A stretch of DNA of 55,221 bases from Thermodesulfobacteriota bacterium (GTDB lineage: Bacteria > Desulfobacterota > WTBG01 > CAIYCZ01 > CAIRTM01), in NCBI GenBank assembly GCA_028278025.1, contig JANQFE010000101.1, positions 1-55,221 of the forward strand, given 5' to 3'. The notes beneath the pieces were generated by a model. That model was not told the origin of the DNA. It did no database searches and saw only the letters and a list, made by a program, of their open reading frames with translations. Below, piece by piece: positions 44,083 through 52,946 of the stretch. The position numbers were made by a program, and so were the translations under genes. How positions within the stretch are numbered: position 1 is the stretch's first letter; the number at the start of each line of letters is the position of its first letter.

Positions 44083-45239
44083 AAAAAGATATGCACCCCG
44101 GCACACACACTTCTTCTGATAAAAATCCAAAAGCCCGGCAGAGATTCCAGAAAAGTAAAGTGACCATCTGGCATGGGATGACATTTAGTGCCTGGGCCCG
44201 CATGCTGCTGAAGAACCGTTTGCAGGTAAGTCCCGGCAAAATCCCTCTTGCAATTATCATCACATTGTGCGCTGTGGGTAATAGCCTGCTGTGCTTGCTG
44301 GAGGATCTTGTGTATGGCCGCAAGATTGCAAAAACCCGTATAACGGCCCCCCCCATATTTATTATCGGACACTGGCGTACCGGAACAACCCTGCTGCATG
44401 AACTGCTGAGCCTTGATACAAACCATACCTACCCGACATCCTTTGAGTCTTTTATTCCGAATCATTTTCTTATCTCAGAATGGTGCTTAAAACCTTTATT
44501 AAACATGCTGACACCTGCTCAAAGGCCCATGGATAACATGCAATTTGACATGGATTTGCCTCAGGAAGATGAATTCGCCCTGTGCAACTCCGGCGCACGT
44601 TCCATTTATACCGGCATTGCGTTTCCGAACCGGCTGTTGGATTACATGGATAATATTGATCTGGACACTTTCACACCGAATGATGTACGCTACTGGGAAC
44701 GTACCTTCGTGCACTTTCTCAAAAAAATAACCTTGAAACGCCCAAAACGTATAGTTCTAAAATCTCCGACCCACACCTTTCATATTAAGACACTGCTCAA
44801 ACTCTTTCCTGAAGCCCGCTTTATTCATATAGTGCGCAATCCCTACAAACTTTTTTCCTCTACGGTAAAAATGTACAGCTCCCTGGTGCAGGAATTCAAC
44901 TTGCAAACACCTGACCTTTCAGATGTTCATGAATATACCTATCGAATGTTTACCCGCATGCACAAAAAGTTTGAAGAAACCCGGGCACTTATTCCGCCTT
45001 CCCAGTTCCATGAACTTCATTATGAGGAGCTTGTAAAAGATCCCGCCCGTGAGATGCACACCCTCTACACACGGTTGGGGCTCAAAAACTTTGAATCGGA
45101 CCTGCTGCCGGCGTTAAATGAGTATATTGCTGAAAAGTCAGACTATAAACCCAACTCTTACCAAATGCCTGCAGACCTGAAAGCCGAAATTACACACCGC
45201 TGGGGAGATGTTATTAAAAAATACGGCTATACCGAATAG
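44079..45239 (+). CDS. sulfotransferase family protein
   Basis: A 386-aa PAPS-dependent sulfotransferase. The 5'-phosphosulfate loop GHWRTGTTLLHELL is at ~97-110 and the 3'-phosphate block ARFIHIVRNPYKLFSS near ~246-261. A hydrophobic stretch at ~56-74 may anchor it to the membrane. It is coupled to the glycosyltransferase gene, so a glycolipid or other hydroxylated lipid is a reasonable acceptor; this is inference. Confidence 0.85.
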   Translation: MKKDMHPGTHTSSDKNPKARQRFQKSKVTIWHGMTFSAWARMLLKNRLQVSPGKIPLAIIITLCAVGNSLLCLLEDLVYGRKIAKTRITAPPIFIIGHWRTGTTLLHELLSLDTNHTYPTSFESFIPNHFLISEWCLKPLLNMLTPAQRPMDNMQFDMDLPQEDEFALCNSGARSIYTGIAFPNRLLDYMDNIDLDTFTPNDVRYWERTFVHFLKKITLKRPKRIVLKSPTHTFHIKTLLKLFPEARFIHIVRNPYKLFSSTVKMYSSLVQEFNLQTPDLSDVHEYTYRMFTRMHKKFEETRALIPPSQFHELHYEELVKDPAREMHTLYTRLGLKNFESDLLPALNEYIAEKSDYKPNSYQMPADLKAEITHRWGDVIKKYGYTE

Positions 45240-45291
45240 ACCCGGGGCAGTTCAAACCCTTTTTGTACATATTTTTTAGTAAAAAATATTT

Positions 45292-46398
45292 ATGAAATTT
45301 AGCTGTGACCATACGAACCTGAATACGCGCGCACGGGCCGGTACACTCCGCCTGCCCCACGGTGACGTGCAAACACCGGTTTTTATGCCCGTTGGAACCC
45401 AGGCCGCCGTAAAAGCCCTGACTCCGCGTGAACTCGATGATGTCGGTGCCCAAATAATCCTGGGCAATACCTACCACCTGTTCCTCAGGCCCGGCTGCGA
45501 CATTATACAAAAAGCACACGGACTCCACGGTTTCATGGGGTGGCAAAAACCAATCCTTACAGATTCCGGCGGCTACCAGGTATATTCTCTGGCAGAGCTT
45601 CGCAAGGTCACCGATGATGGTGTTGTTTTTAAATCCCACATAGATGGCACCACCTTTACGTTTACTCCTGAAAGTGTTATAAAAATTCAGGAAGAACTTG
45701 GCGTCGATATCATGATGCAGCTCGATGAATGCCCTGCGACCCATGCCACCAAGCAGCAGATTGCTCGGGCTGTCGACAGGACCAGCCTCTGGGCCCAGAG
45801 GTCTGGGGATGCCTGGTCACACAGGGCAACATCGCTTTTTGGCATTGTCCAGGGAGGGCTGCACAGTGACCTGCGGCAACAAAGTGCTGAAGCGTTGATT
45901 GCTCTGGATTTGCCTGGTTATGCCCTGGGAGGATTCTCCGTGGGTGAAGATATGCAGGATGCCTATCCGGTTATTGCACAGGTTGCCGATATGCTTCCAC
46001 ATGACAAACCGCGCTATCTCATGGGGGTAGGCTTTCCAGAGGACATTGTACGATCTGTAGGTTTCGGCCTTGATATGTTTGACTGCGTGCTTCCTACCAG
46101 ATGTGCACGCACCGGCATGTGCTTTTTCTCCGAGGGCCGGCTGCGGATAAAAAACACTTGCCACAGGGATGCAATTGAGCCCATTGATCCGCAATGCTCA
46201 TGCTACACCTGTCGTAATTTTTCACGCGCATACCTACGCCATCTTTTCATGGCCAACGAAATTACTGCAATCGTTTTGATGACCATACATAATATATACT
46301 ATTATCTCGATCTGTGCTCCCGGATGCGGGAAGCAATCATGAAGGATACCTTTCAACAGTTCAGTGATACTTTCTTTGCATCACTTAAATATCTCTAA
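45292..46398 (+). CDS. tgt: tRNA-guanine transglycosylase
   Basis: A 368-aa enzyme that exchanges guanine 34 for the queuosine precursor in tRNAs with GUN anticodons. D91 in LTDSGGYQVYS acts as general acid/base and D264 in LDMFDCVLPTR as nucleophile. The zinc site is C302, C304, C307 (CSCYTC) and H333. Length and N-terminus are normal. It starts 52 bp after the sulfotransferase gene and may share its transcript, though the function is unrelated. Confidence 0.96.
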   Translation: MKFSCDHTNLNTRARAGTLRLPHGDVQTPVFMPVGTQAAVKALTPRELDDVGAQIILGNTYHLFLRPGCDIIQKAHGLHGFMGWQKPILTDSGGYQVYSLAELRKVTDDGVVFKSHIDGTTFTFTPESVIKIQEELGVDIMMQLDECPATHATKQQIARAVDRTSLWAQRSGDAWSHRATSLFGIVQGGLHSDLRQQSAEALIALDLPGYALGGFSVGEDMQDAYPVIAQVADMLPHDKPRYLMGVGFPEDIVRSVGFGLDMFDCVLPTRCARTGMCFFSEGRLRIKNTCHRDAIEPIDPQCSCYTCRNFSRAYLRHLFMANEITAIVLMTIHNIYYYLDLCSRMREAIMKDTFQQFSDTFFASLKYL

Positions 46399-46431
46399 GA
46401 AACGCTAACACTATGGCAAGGAGGCAGGTGC

Positions 46432-47268
46432 ATGAAAAAGAAAATAATATTTTTGATAGTACCGTTTTTTTTCATCCCCGTTACCTGTGCGGCTCTTGAT
46501 TTTGGGGGGCTTGAAAAACAGCTGGAAGAGTACGGGGTGGATAAAGTTTTAAAATCAGCGGGCCTTGATCTTGATAAGGTTACAAACTATTTGAACTGGG
46601 ACACAATAAATATATCCATTAAAGCCGACATGACAAGCATCACTGATAGCATGGGCAGACACCTGCGGGTTAATTCCAAGATATATAAAAGAGAGGTTTC
46701 AAGAATCAGGTTCGACATTCAGGGGGATCTAAACATCCCCCGGGGCAATACCCCTCTTACCTTAAAGGATATCTATGTGCTTAACTATCCCTTAAAAGAT
46801 GAATCTTTTTTAATCGCTCCTTCCCGGAACGGTTATATAGAGCTTGAAGGTGAAAAAAGCGAAGAACTGTTCGGTAAATTGAAACAAAAGCTGAAAGACA
46901 GAGATGCAAACATAGAAAAAAAAGAAAAGCTGGGTACGGAAACTATTGAGGGGTATCTCTGTGACAAGGTTCATATGATCATGACGCAAAAAGACGGTAC
47001 CAGGAATGACATTACCGCCTGGCTTGCCCAAGATCTGCAGAATTTCCCTCTAAAGGCTATTGTCGATTTCACAACATCCCGCAATATAACCGGACGGAAC
47101 ATCACGGAATTTAAGAATATTGAAAAAATCCTGCCGGATATGGCATTGTTTGAAATCCCGGGGGGATTTCACAAATATGATACCCTCCTGCAACTTGCAA
47201 CCGGCTCAAAAGTCGGCTCACGGGTAAAAAAACGCAAGGGCAAAGAGCGTGGATTACGAAGAAGATGA
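46432..47268 (+). CDS. periplasmic DUF4412/LolA-like protein
   Basis: A 278-aa product with signal peptide (~1-22, IPVTCA|ALDF). The remainder is a beta-rich LolA-like half-barrel; GTETIEGYLCDKVHMIMTQK and WLAQDLQNFPLKAIVDF are the strands typical of DUF4412 proteins. It could bind lipid or lipoprotein in the periplasm. The C-terminus is very basic (VKKRKGKERGLRRR). AAGGAGG precedes the ATG. The end overlaps the end of the convergent AttH-like gene by 15 bp. Confidence 0.68.
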   Translation: MKKKIIFLIVPFFFIPVTCAALDFGGLEKQLEEYGVDKVLKSAGLDLDKVTNYLNWDTINISIKADMTSITDSMGRHLRVNSKIYKREVSRIRFDIQGDLNIPRGNTPLTLKDIYVLNYPLKDESFLIAPSRNGYIELEGEKSEELFGKLKQKLKDRDANIEKKEKLGTETIEGYLCDKVHMIMTQKDGTRNDITAWLAQDLQNFPLKAIVDFTTSRNITGRNITEFKNIEKILPDMALFEIPGGFHKYDTLLQLATGSKVGSRVKKRKGKERGLRRR

Positions 47269-48318
47269 GGGACCGGTATATATCAGCTGATCATCCTCGT
47301 AGCCGCACAGTTCCACATAGGCTGATCCATTCAGTGTCTGGTTATTTATAGTACCCTCTACCGTGCACAGGCCTTCCCAATAGGAAGGTGTCATAACGCC
47401 GTAAAGGCTCTGTTCATCAAAAAGGGGCGTTATAAACAATACGGCATCCAGCTCGGGTACCTCTACTGTCCAGTCAAGCGGATAGGTGCACTGGGCATTC
47501 TCATCTGTAAACATCCGGGCAGTCTCTACCCTGAAGTTTTCACCATAGTATACTGTACCGTCAGCAGACCGGTACGTCCAGTGAGCGCTCATGACGTTTT
47601 CACGAACGTTGCGGTGCTGGGTCAGCATGAACGCACCCCCGTCATTAAAGCGCAATGAGAACCAGTCCCACATTGCAGCAAGGCGTGTAAAATCACCCCA
47701 CTGGTGATCCATCCAGGTCCGGCCCGATATAATCGTGTGTTGAAAATTATTAACTGTTATGGTTCCAGTGGTGGCAAGGTTTGTAAAAGAATAGTAGCCG
47801 GACTCAAGCCCGTCCCCCATAAGGACAACCCCATCCTCACCATGCAGCAGGACATTTCTGGCAGGCCTAAGGATTAATGCAAGCGAGATATCTTCAGTGC
47901 CGGCCTTGATATGTATACTGCCTGATTCTGTAAAAGCATATGAAAATCCATTGATACTTATTTCCGGCACAGCTTCTGCAATACCGGCAACCGGCGGATA
48001 GGTAATTGTTTCTGCAAAAACATGCCGGGCGTCTGCAGGTTCACTGACAGCGCAGTGGCCCAGATAGACAAAACTATCATAGGAAAAAATCCAGCGCTTA
48101 AAAATGGTAAACTCAAAACCAAGCGTTTCTCCCCGGCTGGTAAACACCTCCCCGGTAAAATACCACCACTCGCTGCGATCCTCCAAGTGGGGGCCATGGT
48201 CGCGGGGGAACTCAAGCGGTGTTTCTATCCTATTGCAGGAAATCACTGTAAAAAAACTGTAGAGCAGGCTGCACAGAAGCATTTGCCTGTAGTTAGAATA
48301 CAGCGTCTTGAAATGCAT
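47254..48318 (-). CDS. AttH/CrtC-like lipocalin-fold lipoprotein
   Basis: A ~354-aa protein with lipobox (FFTVISC, C near residue 28) and two lipocalin-like halves of the AttH/CrtC family. Diagnostic parts are DHGPHLEDRSEWWYFTGEV, WMDHQWGDF ... WDWFSLRFNDGGAFMLTQ and YWEGLCTVEG. Family members bind or hydrate isoprenoid or lipid substrates (CrtC is carotenoid 1,2-hydratase), but many have unknown roles. The start at 48318 has GGAAC before it and gives a normal lipoprotein signal; an upstream ATG at 48354 is possible. Convergent with the DUF4412 gene. Confidence 0.78.
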   Translation of the reverse strand: MHFKTLYSNYRQMLLCSLLYSFFTVISCNRIETPLEFPRDHGPHLEDRSEWWYFTGEVFTSRGETLGFEFTIFKRWIFSYDSFVYLGHCAVSEPADARHVFAETITYPPVAGIAEAVPEISINGFSYAFTESGSIHIKAGTEDISLALILRPARNVLLHGEDGVVLMGDGLESGYYSFTNLATTGTITVNNFQHTIISGRTWMDHQWGDFTRLAAMWDWFSLRFNDGGAFMLTQHRNVRENVMSAHWTYRSADGTVYYGENFRVETARMFTDENAQCTYPLDWTVEVPELDAVLFITPLFDEQSLYGVMTPSYWEGLCTVEGTINNQTLNGSAYVELCGYEDDQLIYTGPSSSS

Positions 48319-48421
48319 TTCAGTTCCATGCAGACCGGTTATCTTTTCCAGCATAACCGGTCCGAAAAATGATACCTCTTATGTAGTGGGCTCTCCTTAC
48401 AGAGGTGCCGATTTTTCTGCT

Positions 48422-48970
48422 TTAGCGGTTCAGACTACTCCCAATGATTGGTACCAGCGTTTCTAGCAGTTGCAGGGCCTGGTTTTTCAGACCGGGATTG
48501 GCCTCGAAAAGCTCAATCAGCACGTCTGAAGAGTCATAATAAAGCCCTATCAGCGTTCTGCCAGCCGCGGTCACGCTGAGCACCTCATCACGCAGCTGAC
48601 GCAGTGTTGCAAGCCGCGGATCCCCGCATCCCAGCAGATAGCCTGCAGAGCAAAGTATTAAAGAGCATTTACCTTCATAGCGGATAAGCCTCCAAAATTG
48701 CCCACCCGGTTCAGAAAGTTTCAAATTATTGCATGCTATTTCTTCATCACATACCATTTCAATGGGTACAAGCGTTTCACTGTCCTTAAAGCATTCATTG
48801 GCTGCAAGCGTCGCATTATCTCCGTTCAGTTTCTGATAGTAACAGGTTACTTCGCAGCAGCATTCCAGGTCTTCCCCGTCATCATCGTCGCCATCAGCAG
48901 CCCCCACGTTAACGGCAAAGGCTAACAGGACTGCCAGCAATAAGGACATTATTACATATGTTTTTTTCAT
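48422..48970 (-). CDS. small secreted protein with Cys cluster and conserved C-terminal domain
   Basis: A 182-aa product with a clear signal peptide (MKKTYVIMSLLLAVLLAFA, cut near AAD25), a short Asp run (DGDDDDGED) and a Cys-rich part (LECCCEVTCYYQ). The C-terminal ~75 residues (CSAGYLLG ... LRQLRDEVLSVTAAGR ... LETLVPIIGSSL) match the end of the 342-aa protein at 3610-4638 at Cys, YxLG, RDExL, G and LExLxPxI positions. GGGGAGG precedes the ATG. A terminator from the HU gene stands just upstream, so it has its own promoter. Confidence 0.68.
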   Translation of the reverse strand: MKKTYVIMSLLLAVLLAFAVNVGAADGDDDDGEDLECCCEVTCYYQKLNGDNATLAANECFKDSETLVPIEMVCDEEIACNNLKLSEPGGQFWRLIRYEGKCSLILCSAGYLLGCGDPRLATLRQLRDEVLSVTAAGRTLIGLYYDSSDVLIELFEANPGLKNQALQLLETLVPIIGSSLNR

Positions 48971-49043
48971 TACTAACCTCCCCTTTACATGTCATTATAG
49001 CCATTGTTTTATTATAATATTCTACATTTAAACCAGCAGCATT

Positions 49044-49086
49044 AAAAAATCCCCCTTTGCCGCTTCTAGGGCACCGGGGGATTTTT
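49044..49086 (-). terminator. terminator of the HU gene
   Basis: AAAAAATCCCCC (49044-49055) and GGGGGATTTTT (49076-49086) pair over 11 bases with a 20-nt loop; on the minus strand the stem ends in a T-run. It lies 64 bp after the HU stop codon. Confidence 0.85.
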
Positions 49087-49149
49087 CTGACCATTTAAAA
49101 ACTCCAAACTGGGATGTTTCCTGCTCTTAAGACGTGGTAAAACAAGAAA

Positions 49150-49452
49150 CTATTTCTTGGATGGCAGAATTGCATCCTTGCAGGCCTTGGCCACTCTGAA
49201 CTTCACAACCGTTTTGGCCTTAATAGTAATCTCTTCACCGGTTGCAGGGTTTCTGCCCTTGCGGGCTTTGCGCTTTACCAGAACCAGCTTGCCCAGGCCT
49301 GGAAGTGTAAAAGAGCCTTTCTTCTTGGTTTCTTTGTAAGCAATGTCACCGAGAACATCCAGAAAGCCGTTAACGTCTTTTTTGGTCATGTCCATCTTGC
49401 CGGCAAGTTCAGAAGCCAGTTGCGCTTTGGTTATGGGTTTTTGTGCTGCCAT
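49150..49452 (-). CDS. hup: HU-family DNA-binding protein
   Basis: A 100-aa nucleoid protein that bends DNA as a dimer. It shows the family helix pair (TKAQLASELAGKMDMTKKDV), the GLGKL turn and the DNA-binding arm RKARKGRNPATGEEI with the intercalating Pro, followed by KFRVAKACKDAI. The N-terminal extension AAQKP and C-terminal PSKK are short. AGGAGGA precedes the ATG. A strong promoter is visible ~135 bp upstream, and the terminator is 64 bp downstream, so it is monocistronic. Confidence 0.95.
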   Translation of the reverse strand: MAAQKPITKAQLASELAGKMDMTKKDVNGFLDVLGDIAYKETKKKGSFTLPGLGKLVLVKRKARKGRNPATGEEITIKAKTVVKFRVAKACKDAILPSKK

Positions 49453-49586
49453 AAAATATCCTCCTCTTCACTCTTGGTTAAGTTATTAAAAAATATTTTA
49501 AACTACTATTTGCTATCTACCCTGCGGTGAATTTCAACCCCATTAATACAGGGGTTTCAGTTTGTGAAGGGTGAATGACGATAAAG

Positions 49587-49615
49587 ATATAATCAAATGC
49601 AAAATGCTTTGTCAA
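49587..49615 (-). promoter_or_regulatory. sigma-70 promoter of the HU gene
   Basis: On the minus strand TTGACA (49615-49610), a 17-bp spacer and TTATAT (49592-49587) form a near-consensus promoter reading toward the HU gene. The leader of ~130 nt contains a small hairpin (ACCCC/GGGGT). Confidence 0.75.
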
Positions 49616-49846
49616 TAAATAAAACAACAAAATTGCCTAAAAAAAAATTTTCTGGAAAAACCATGGTTGTCCGCATGAAGCCTGATTGTAAGATAAAAAA
49701 TCAACAATGTCACATTGTTCTCATAAAAAAGGTATAAAATATGCAAAAATACTGTGGTGGTTCTCAGCATGCACAGTTAAATAAGCACACAACATTCTAT
49801 AACGAAAAACCAGCAATACTCGCAGATACCTGGCAGGTCTAAAAAA

Positions 49847-49883
49847 AACAGGCAGCGGAAAGGAGTGAAAAAGGCTGCCTGTT
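49847..49883 (+). ncRNA. hairpin with AAAGGAG in the loop
   Basis: AACAGGCAGC (49847-49856) pairs perfectly with GCTGCCTGTT (49874-49883). The 17-nt loop GGAAAGGAGTGAAAAAG presents a Shine-Dalgarno-like GGA motif, the type bound by CsrA/RsmA. It may be part of a small RNA. Only the stem is directly supported. Confidence 0.35.
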
Positions 49884-49933
49884 CAGGGGTTATCACACTA
49901 CCCGGTAGTAAAGGTTGTGGTTGTTATTAAAAT

Positions 49934-49975
49934 AAAGACCCTCGAAAAAACCTTTCGTTGCTGTGAGGGTCTTTT
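49934..49975. terminator. bidirectional terminator-like double hairpin
   Basis: AAAGACCCTC (49934-49943) pairs with GAGGGTCTTT (49965-49974). An inner stem CGAAA/TTTCG is nested in the loop. T-rich sequence follows on both strands. A further small stem GCCGG/CCGGC stands ~15 bp downstream. Confidence 0.55.
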
Positions 49976-50282
49976 CCAATCCGACGATGCCGGACCTTCA
50001 CCGGCTAATATAGTTTGTTATATTGTCGTGCCTTGTGTGAAGGGTTATCGAACATCTCAGATTTGTATACCTCCTTATCTTACAAAAAAAGTTACATGCT
50101 TTTCCATATCATGTTTGTCTATGTATAGTATATAGCAGTATGCTGGCAAAAAACCATCCAGCAAAAGTATGATTTTATTTCGTATATTTGCATTACACTG
50201 TCTAATACATTCTCCTGAGAAAACAGTAGTAGGTATGCACTGAAAATGGGTTTAGAAGGAAAAGAGTTGTATTTTTTAAGCC

Positions 50283-50311
50283 TTGACTCTTGTATAATAA
50301 CTATTCATACT
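50283..50311 (+). promoter_or_regulatory. putative sigma-70 promoter in front of a structured transcript
   Basis: TTGACT (50283-50288), a 17-bp spacer and CATACT (50306-50311). A G-rich inverted-repeat region starts a few bases downstream and no coding frame follows, so the transcript would be non-coding. Confidence 0.45.
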
Positions 50312-50317
50312 TTAATA

Positions 50318-50402
50318 GGAGAGGGAAGGATAGGGGGTAGGTTGCTCCTCCTCTTCCCCTACCCCTGAAAAGGCCCCACCACCCCCGGGTTTTCCTTCCC
50401 TA
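50318..50402 (+). ncRNA. candidate structured small RNA with repeated GGA motifs
   Basis: Downstream of the promoter the sequence reads AGGAGAGGGAAGGATAGGGG and can fold into nested stems: outer GGGAAGG (50323-50329) with CCTTCCC (50394-50400), inner GGGGTAGG (50334-50341) with CCTACCCC (50358-50365). Three or four GGA motifs lie in the 5' arm, as in CsrA/RsmA-titrating RNAs. No T-rich terminator follows directly; the hairpin at 50610 could end the transcript. RNA status is inference. Confidence 0.35.
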
Positions 50403-50609
50403 TAAAAAAAATGCTGTTACTGCCCACATTAGATACACCACCTCCCCGGCAGATTCCATAAAAAAGTTAACGCTTATAAAATATTTTTAAAGACAAGCCT
50501 GTACTCTTAAAAAGTTGCTTTAGATATTACATGTCGACCAATAGGGGAAAATACAGTCTGTGGGTATACACATAACGGTATGACTTTTAAAATAATAAAA
50601 AAATCGTCC

Positions 50610-50650
50610 GGCTTTTAGGATTTCTAAAAGAGGGGTCGCCGGACGATTTT
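50610..50650. terminator. strong double hairpin, terminator-like
   Basis: AAAATCGTCCGGC (50610-50622) pairs over 13 bases with GCCGGACGATTTT (50638-50650), and CTTTTAG/CTAAAAG forms an inner stem. The architecture copies that of the hairpin at 49934. Confidence 0.65.
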
Positions 50651-50655
50651 GAGGT

Positions 50656-50692
50656 ATCCGGATGGAAAAAAGGAGGGGCAAACCACCCGGAT
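50656..50692 (+). ncRNA. hairpin with AAAAGGAGG in the loop
   Basis: ATCCGG (50656-50661) pairs with CCGGAT (50687-50692), with additional GG/CC pairing inside. The loop carries AAAAAAGGAGGGG, a perfect anti-16S-like motif, without any start codon at the proper distance. The loop resembles that of the hairpin at 49847. Confidence 0.35.
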
Positions 50693-51023
50693 AATTAAAT
50701 TCTAACATATATATATATCAAAAACCATAATAAATGCAACAATAAAATTATTTTAAATTAGCAAGCAAAATCATATACTTGCAAAGCATGACGAGAAAAA
50801 AACTCATTAACACATATTCTTTTTTTAAAATACCAGTACAATATCATTCTTAAATTTAGCGCAATGATTATATTTATTAACCCTTTTCGGACGGGTAAAA
50901 GAAAACGAATTGATTGCAACAATACCTGAAATGGTCAGGATAGACCCTCAGCGTTATTTCTACAGAGACAATAACGGGCCTGAAAAGTAACAGATACCGG
51001 GAGCGTGCCACTCATCAGATAAT

Positions 51024-52946
51024 CTATTCAAGATATCCTAATGCTTTCAGTTTTTCCCGTTCCTCCTGACCTATATGCACTTTTTTTTCAAAGGGTGTAG
51101 TAATGCCCGGCTCTTTTACACCAACCAGGTCTGTCACATCTTGCAATGCCTCTAGTTTACTGAGAAGCTCCTGGTGCAATGTTGCTTTAACGTCAGGCTC
51201 CTGCGCAACAAGATCGGTTTGCTCCCCGGGATCTGCCTGCAGATCAAAGAGTTTGAACCTGTCCTCTTCAACCTGTTTGTCATTAATCATTTTCCATCTT
51301 TCCGATCGTATAAAAAGACCTTCCTGGGTCCCAAACCCGAAGGCATATTCTTTGCCTTCTTTACCTCCCTGCAGAAGTTCTATAAAACTTTCTCCCTGTA
51401 AAAACGGTTTTTGTGCCCCTACAATATCCAGTATAAACGGCATTATGTCTATGCTTTCAACAAGATGGCTAATGGTTTTTTCACCACTGTATTTGGTAAA
51501 GCTGAATCCACCTTGCGGTAACTTAATGATTAACGGGACATGCATCTGTTCTTCATGATAATAGGGCTTGCCGTGGGTCATGTACCCATGCTCCAGAAAA
51601 GCTTCCCCATGATCTGAGGTAAGTATAATTAAGGAATTTTCATACAAGTCCATTGCCCGCAACATTTTAAACAAATCTCCAATACATTTGTCCATATAGG
51701 CAATTCCATTATCATAAAGCGAGATTATATAGTCCAAGTCTTCCCCATTAACCGCAATTTTATTTTTTTCTATGTACCCTAAAAATTTCGTGGCAGCAAT
51801 ATTGCCATGCACACCTGTAACATCACCGGTATAATTCTTGGTAAACAAGGTATCGTAAGGGGGCGGAGCATCATAGGGGAGCTCGTTAGTATCAGAATGA
51901 ACATCAAAGTAGTGAATAAAAATAAAATTATTCTTTTTTTTATTCTTCTGCAGGTATTTTTCTATAAAGAGATTCTGGTATTCACCATTTCTCAGTGGCT
52001 CTTCAGGATTATATTTTTCTTCAAGATGATAATAATCAAAGCCCTGGTAAAAACCATATGCCGGATGCATCCACAGACCTCCGGTAACAAAACCCATTGT
52101 CGCATAACCATCATTTTTCAAAATTTCAGCAAGCGTCACTACCCGTGCGGGCAGGGCAGCAGTGAACGTACGCCCGACCCCATGCGTTATAGGGTATAGG
52201 GAGGTAAACATCGACATGTGCGAGGCGAGAGTCCACGGTTCATGCACATAACATTTTTCAAAAAGTATATTTTCTTTTGCAAAAGCATCTATGTTCGGAG
52301 AGGTATTGCGTCCGTATCCATAGCAGCCCAGATGGTCGGCTCTCAGGGTATCTATGGATATAAAAATTATATCCGGTTTTTTGATAGTAAATGTTTTGGT
52401 ATAGACGAGCAGTGAAACATTAAAAACACCTAAAAGCAGGACGAGAATTACGGCAGCTTTGTTAATATGTCTTGCTTTTATACTCACCAGGAGTCTGTTC
52501 CAGTTAACTTTATACAGACACCATCCAGCTATCATTGCTATTCCAATTATCACGGTATCATATAAAAAAGTTTTCAGGTGAAAACGGGTAGGGCTGAAAA
52601 AAACATAGTAGTAATGGATATACCAGACAGCATATCCGCACAACCCCAACAATATCACACTGATGCGAATTATCTTAAGCCTGCCGGATTTTTGCGTACC
52701 TCCAACTATTCTCCTGCAAACCAGTTCTGTCACAACAAACAGGATCATCACAACAGCCCAGGCAAGCATTCCATAAAGCACAAACCTGTTGAGGTATTCT
52801 TGCAGATTGACTATCAGCAGCCTATGCATTTCGTATTGAATATACCGATTTGTAATGATGTGTCTGAGGTAAGCAACAATACCGGTAAAAAATCCAATCG
52901 TCAGTACTATCGACAAAGTGGTTACGGTTCTCTGGCGGATGTTCAT
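51024..52946 (-). CDS. sulfatase/phosphotransferase-superfamily membrane enzyme without the FGly Cys
   Basis: A ~640-aa inner-membrane protein: five membrane helices in the first ~185 residues, then a periplasmic alkaline-phosphatase-superfamily domain (~190-580). The metal-binding start is IISIDT-like (IFISIDTLRADHLG). The nucleophile region is EPWTLASHMSMFTSLYP, with Thr/Ser where type I sulfatases have Cys for formylglycine; the later metal block is LTSDHGEAFLEHG. This favours a phosphoglycerol- or phosphoethanolamine-type transferase or a phosphodiesterase over a sulfatase. An ATG at 52991 would add 15 residues but lacks a ribosome site; AGGGA precedes 52946. Substrate unknown. Confidence 0.78.
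   Translation of the reverse strand: MNIRQRTVTTLSIVLTIGFFTGIVAYLRHIITNRYIQYEMHRLLIVNLQEYLNRFVLYGMLAWAVVMILFVVTELVCRRIVGGTQKSGRLKIIRISVILLGLCGYAVWYIHYYYVFFSPTRFHLKTFLYDTVIIGIAMIAGWCLYKVNWNRLLVSIKARHINKAAVILVLLLGVFNVSLLVYTKTFTIKKPDIIFISIDTLRADHLGCYGYGRNTSPNIDAFAKENILFEKCYVHEPWTLASHMSMFTSLYPITHGVGRTFTAALPARVVTLAEILKNDGYATMGFVTGGLWMHPAYGFYQGFDYYHLEEKYNPEEPLRNGEYQNLFIEKYLQKNKKKNNFIFIHYFDVHSDTNELPYDAPPPYDTLFTKNYTGDVTGVHGNIAATKFLGYIEKNKIAVNGEDLDYIISLYDNGIAYMDKCIGDLFKMLRAMDLYENSLIILTSDHGEAFLEHGYMTHGKPYYHEEQMHVPLIIKLPQGGFSFTKYSGEKTISHLVESIDIMPFILDIVGAQKPFLQGESFIELLQGGKEGKEYAFGFGTQEGLFIRSERWKMINDKQVEEDRFKLFDLQADPGEQTDLVAQEPDVKATLHQELLSKLEALQDVTDLVGVKEPGITTPFEKKVHIGQEEREKLKALGYLE

Larger units (their letters stand above)
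49616..51023. other. 1.4-kb gene-free region with several strong hairpins
   Basis: No reading frame with a ribosome site and protein-like composition was found between the HU promoter and the sulfatase-type gene. The region instead holds four or five stable inverted repeats (listed separately) and one good promoter. Small RNA genes or leader/attenuator elements are the obvious candidates. Confidence 0.6.

Noticed and set aside
51024..52946. Annotation as arylsulfatase
   Set aside because: The Cys/Ser-x-Pro-x-Arg formylglycine motif is absent.
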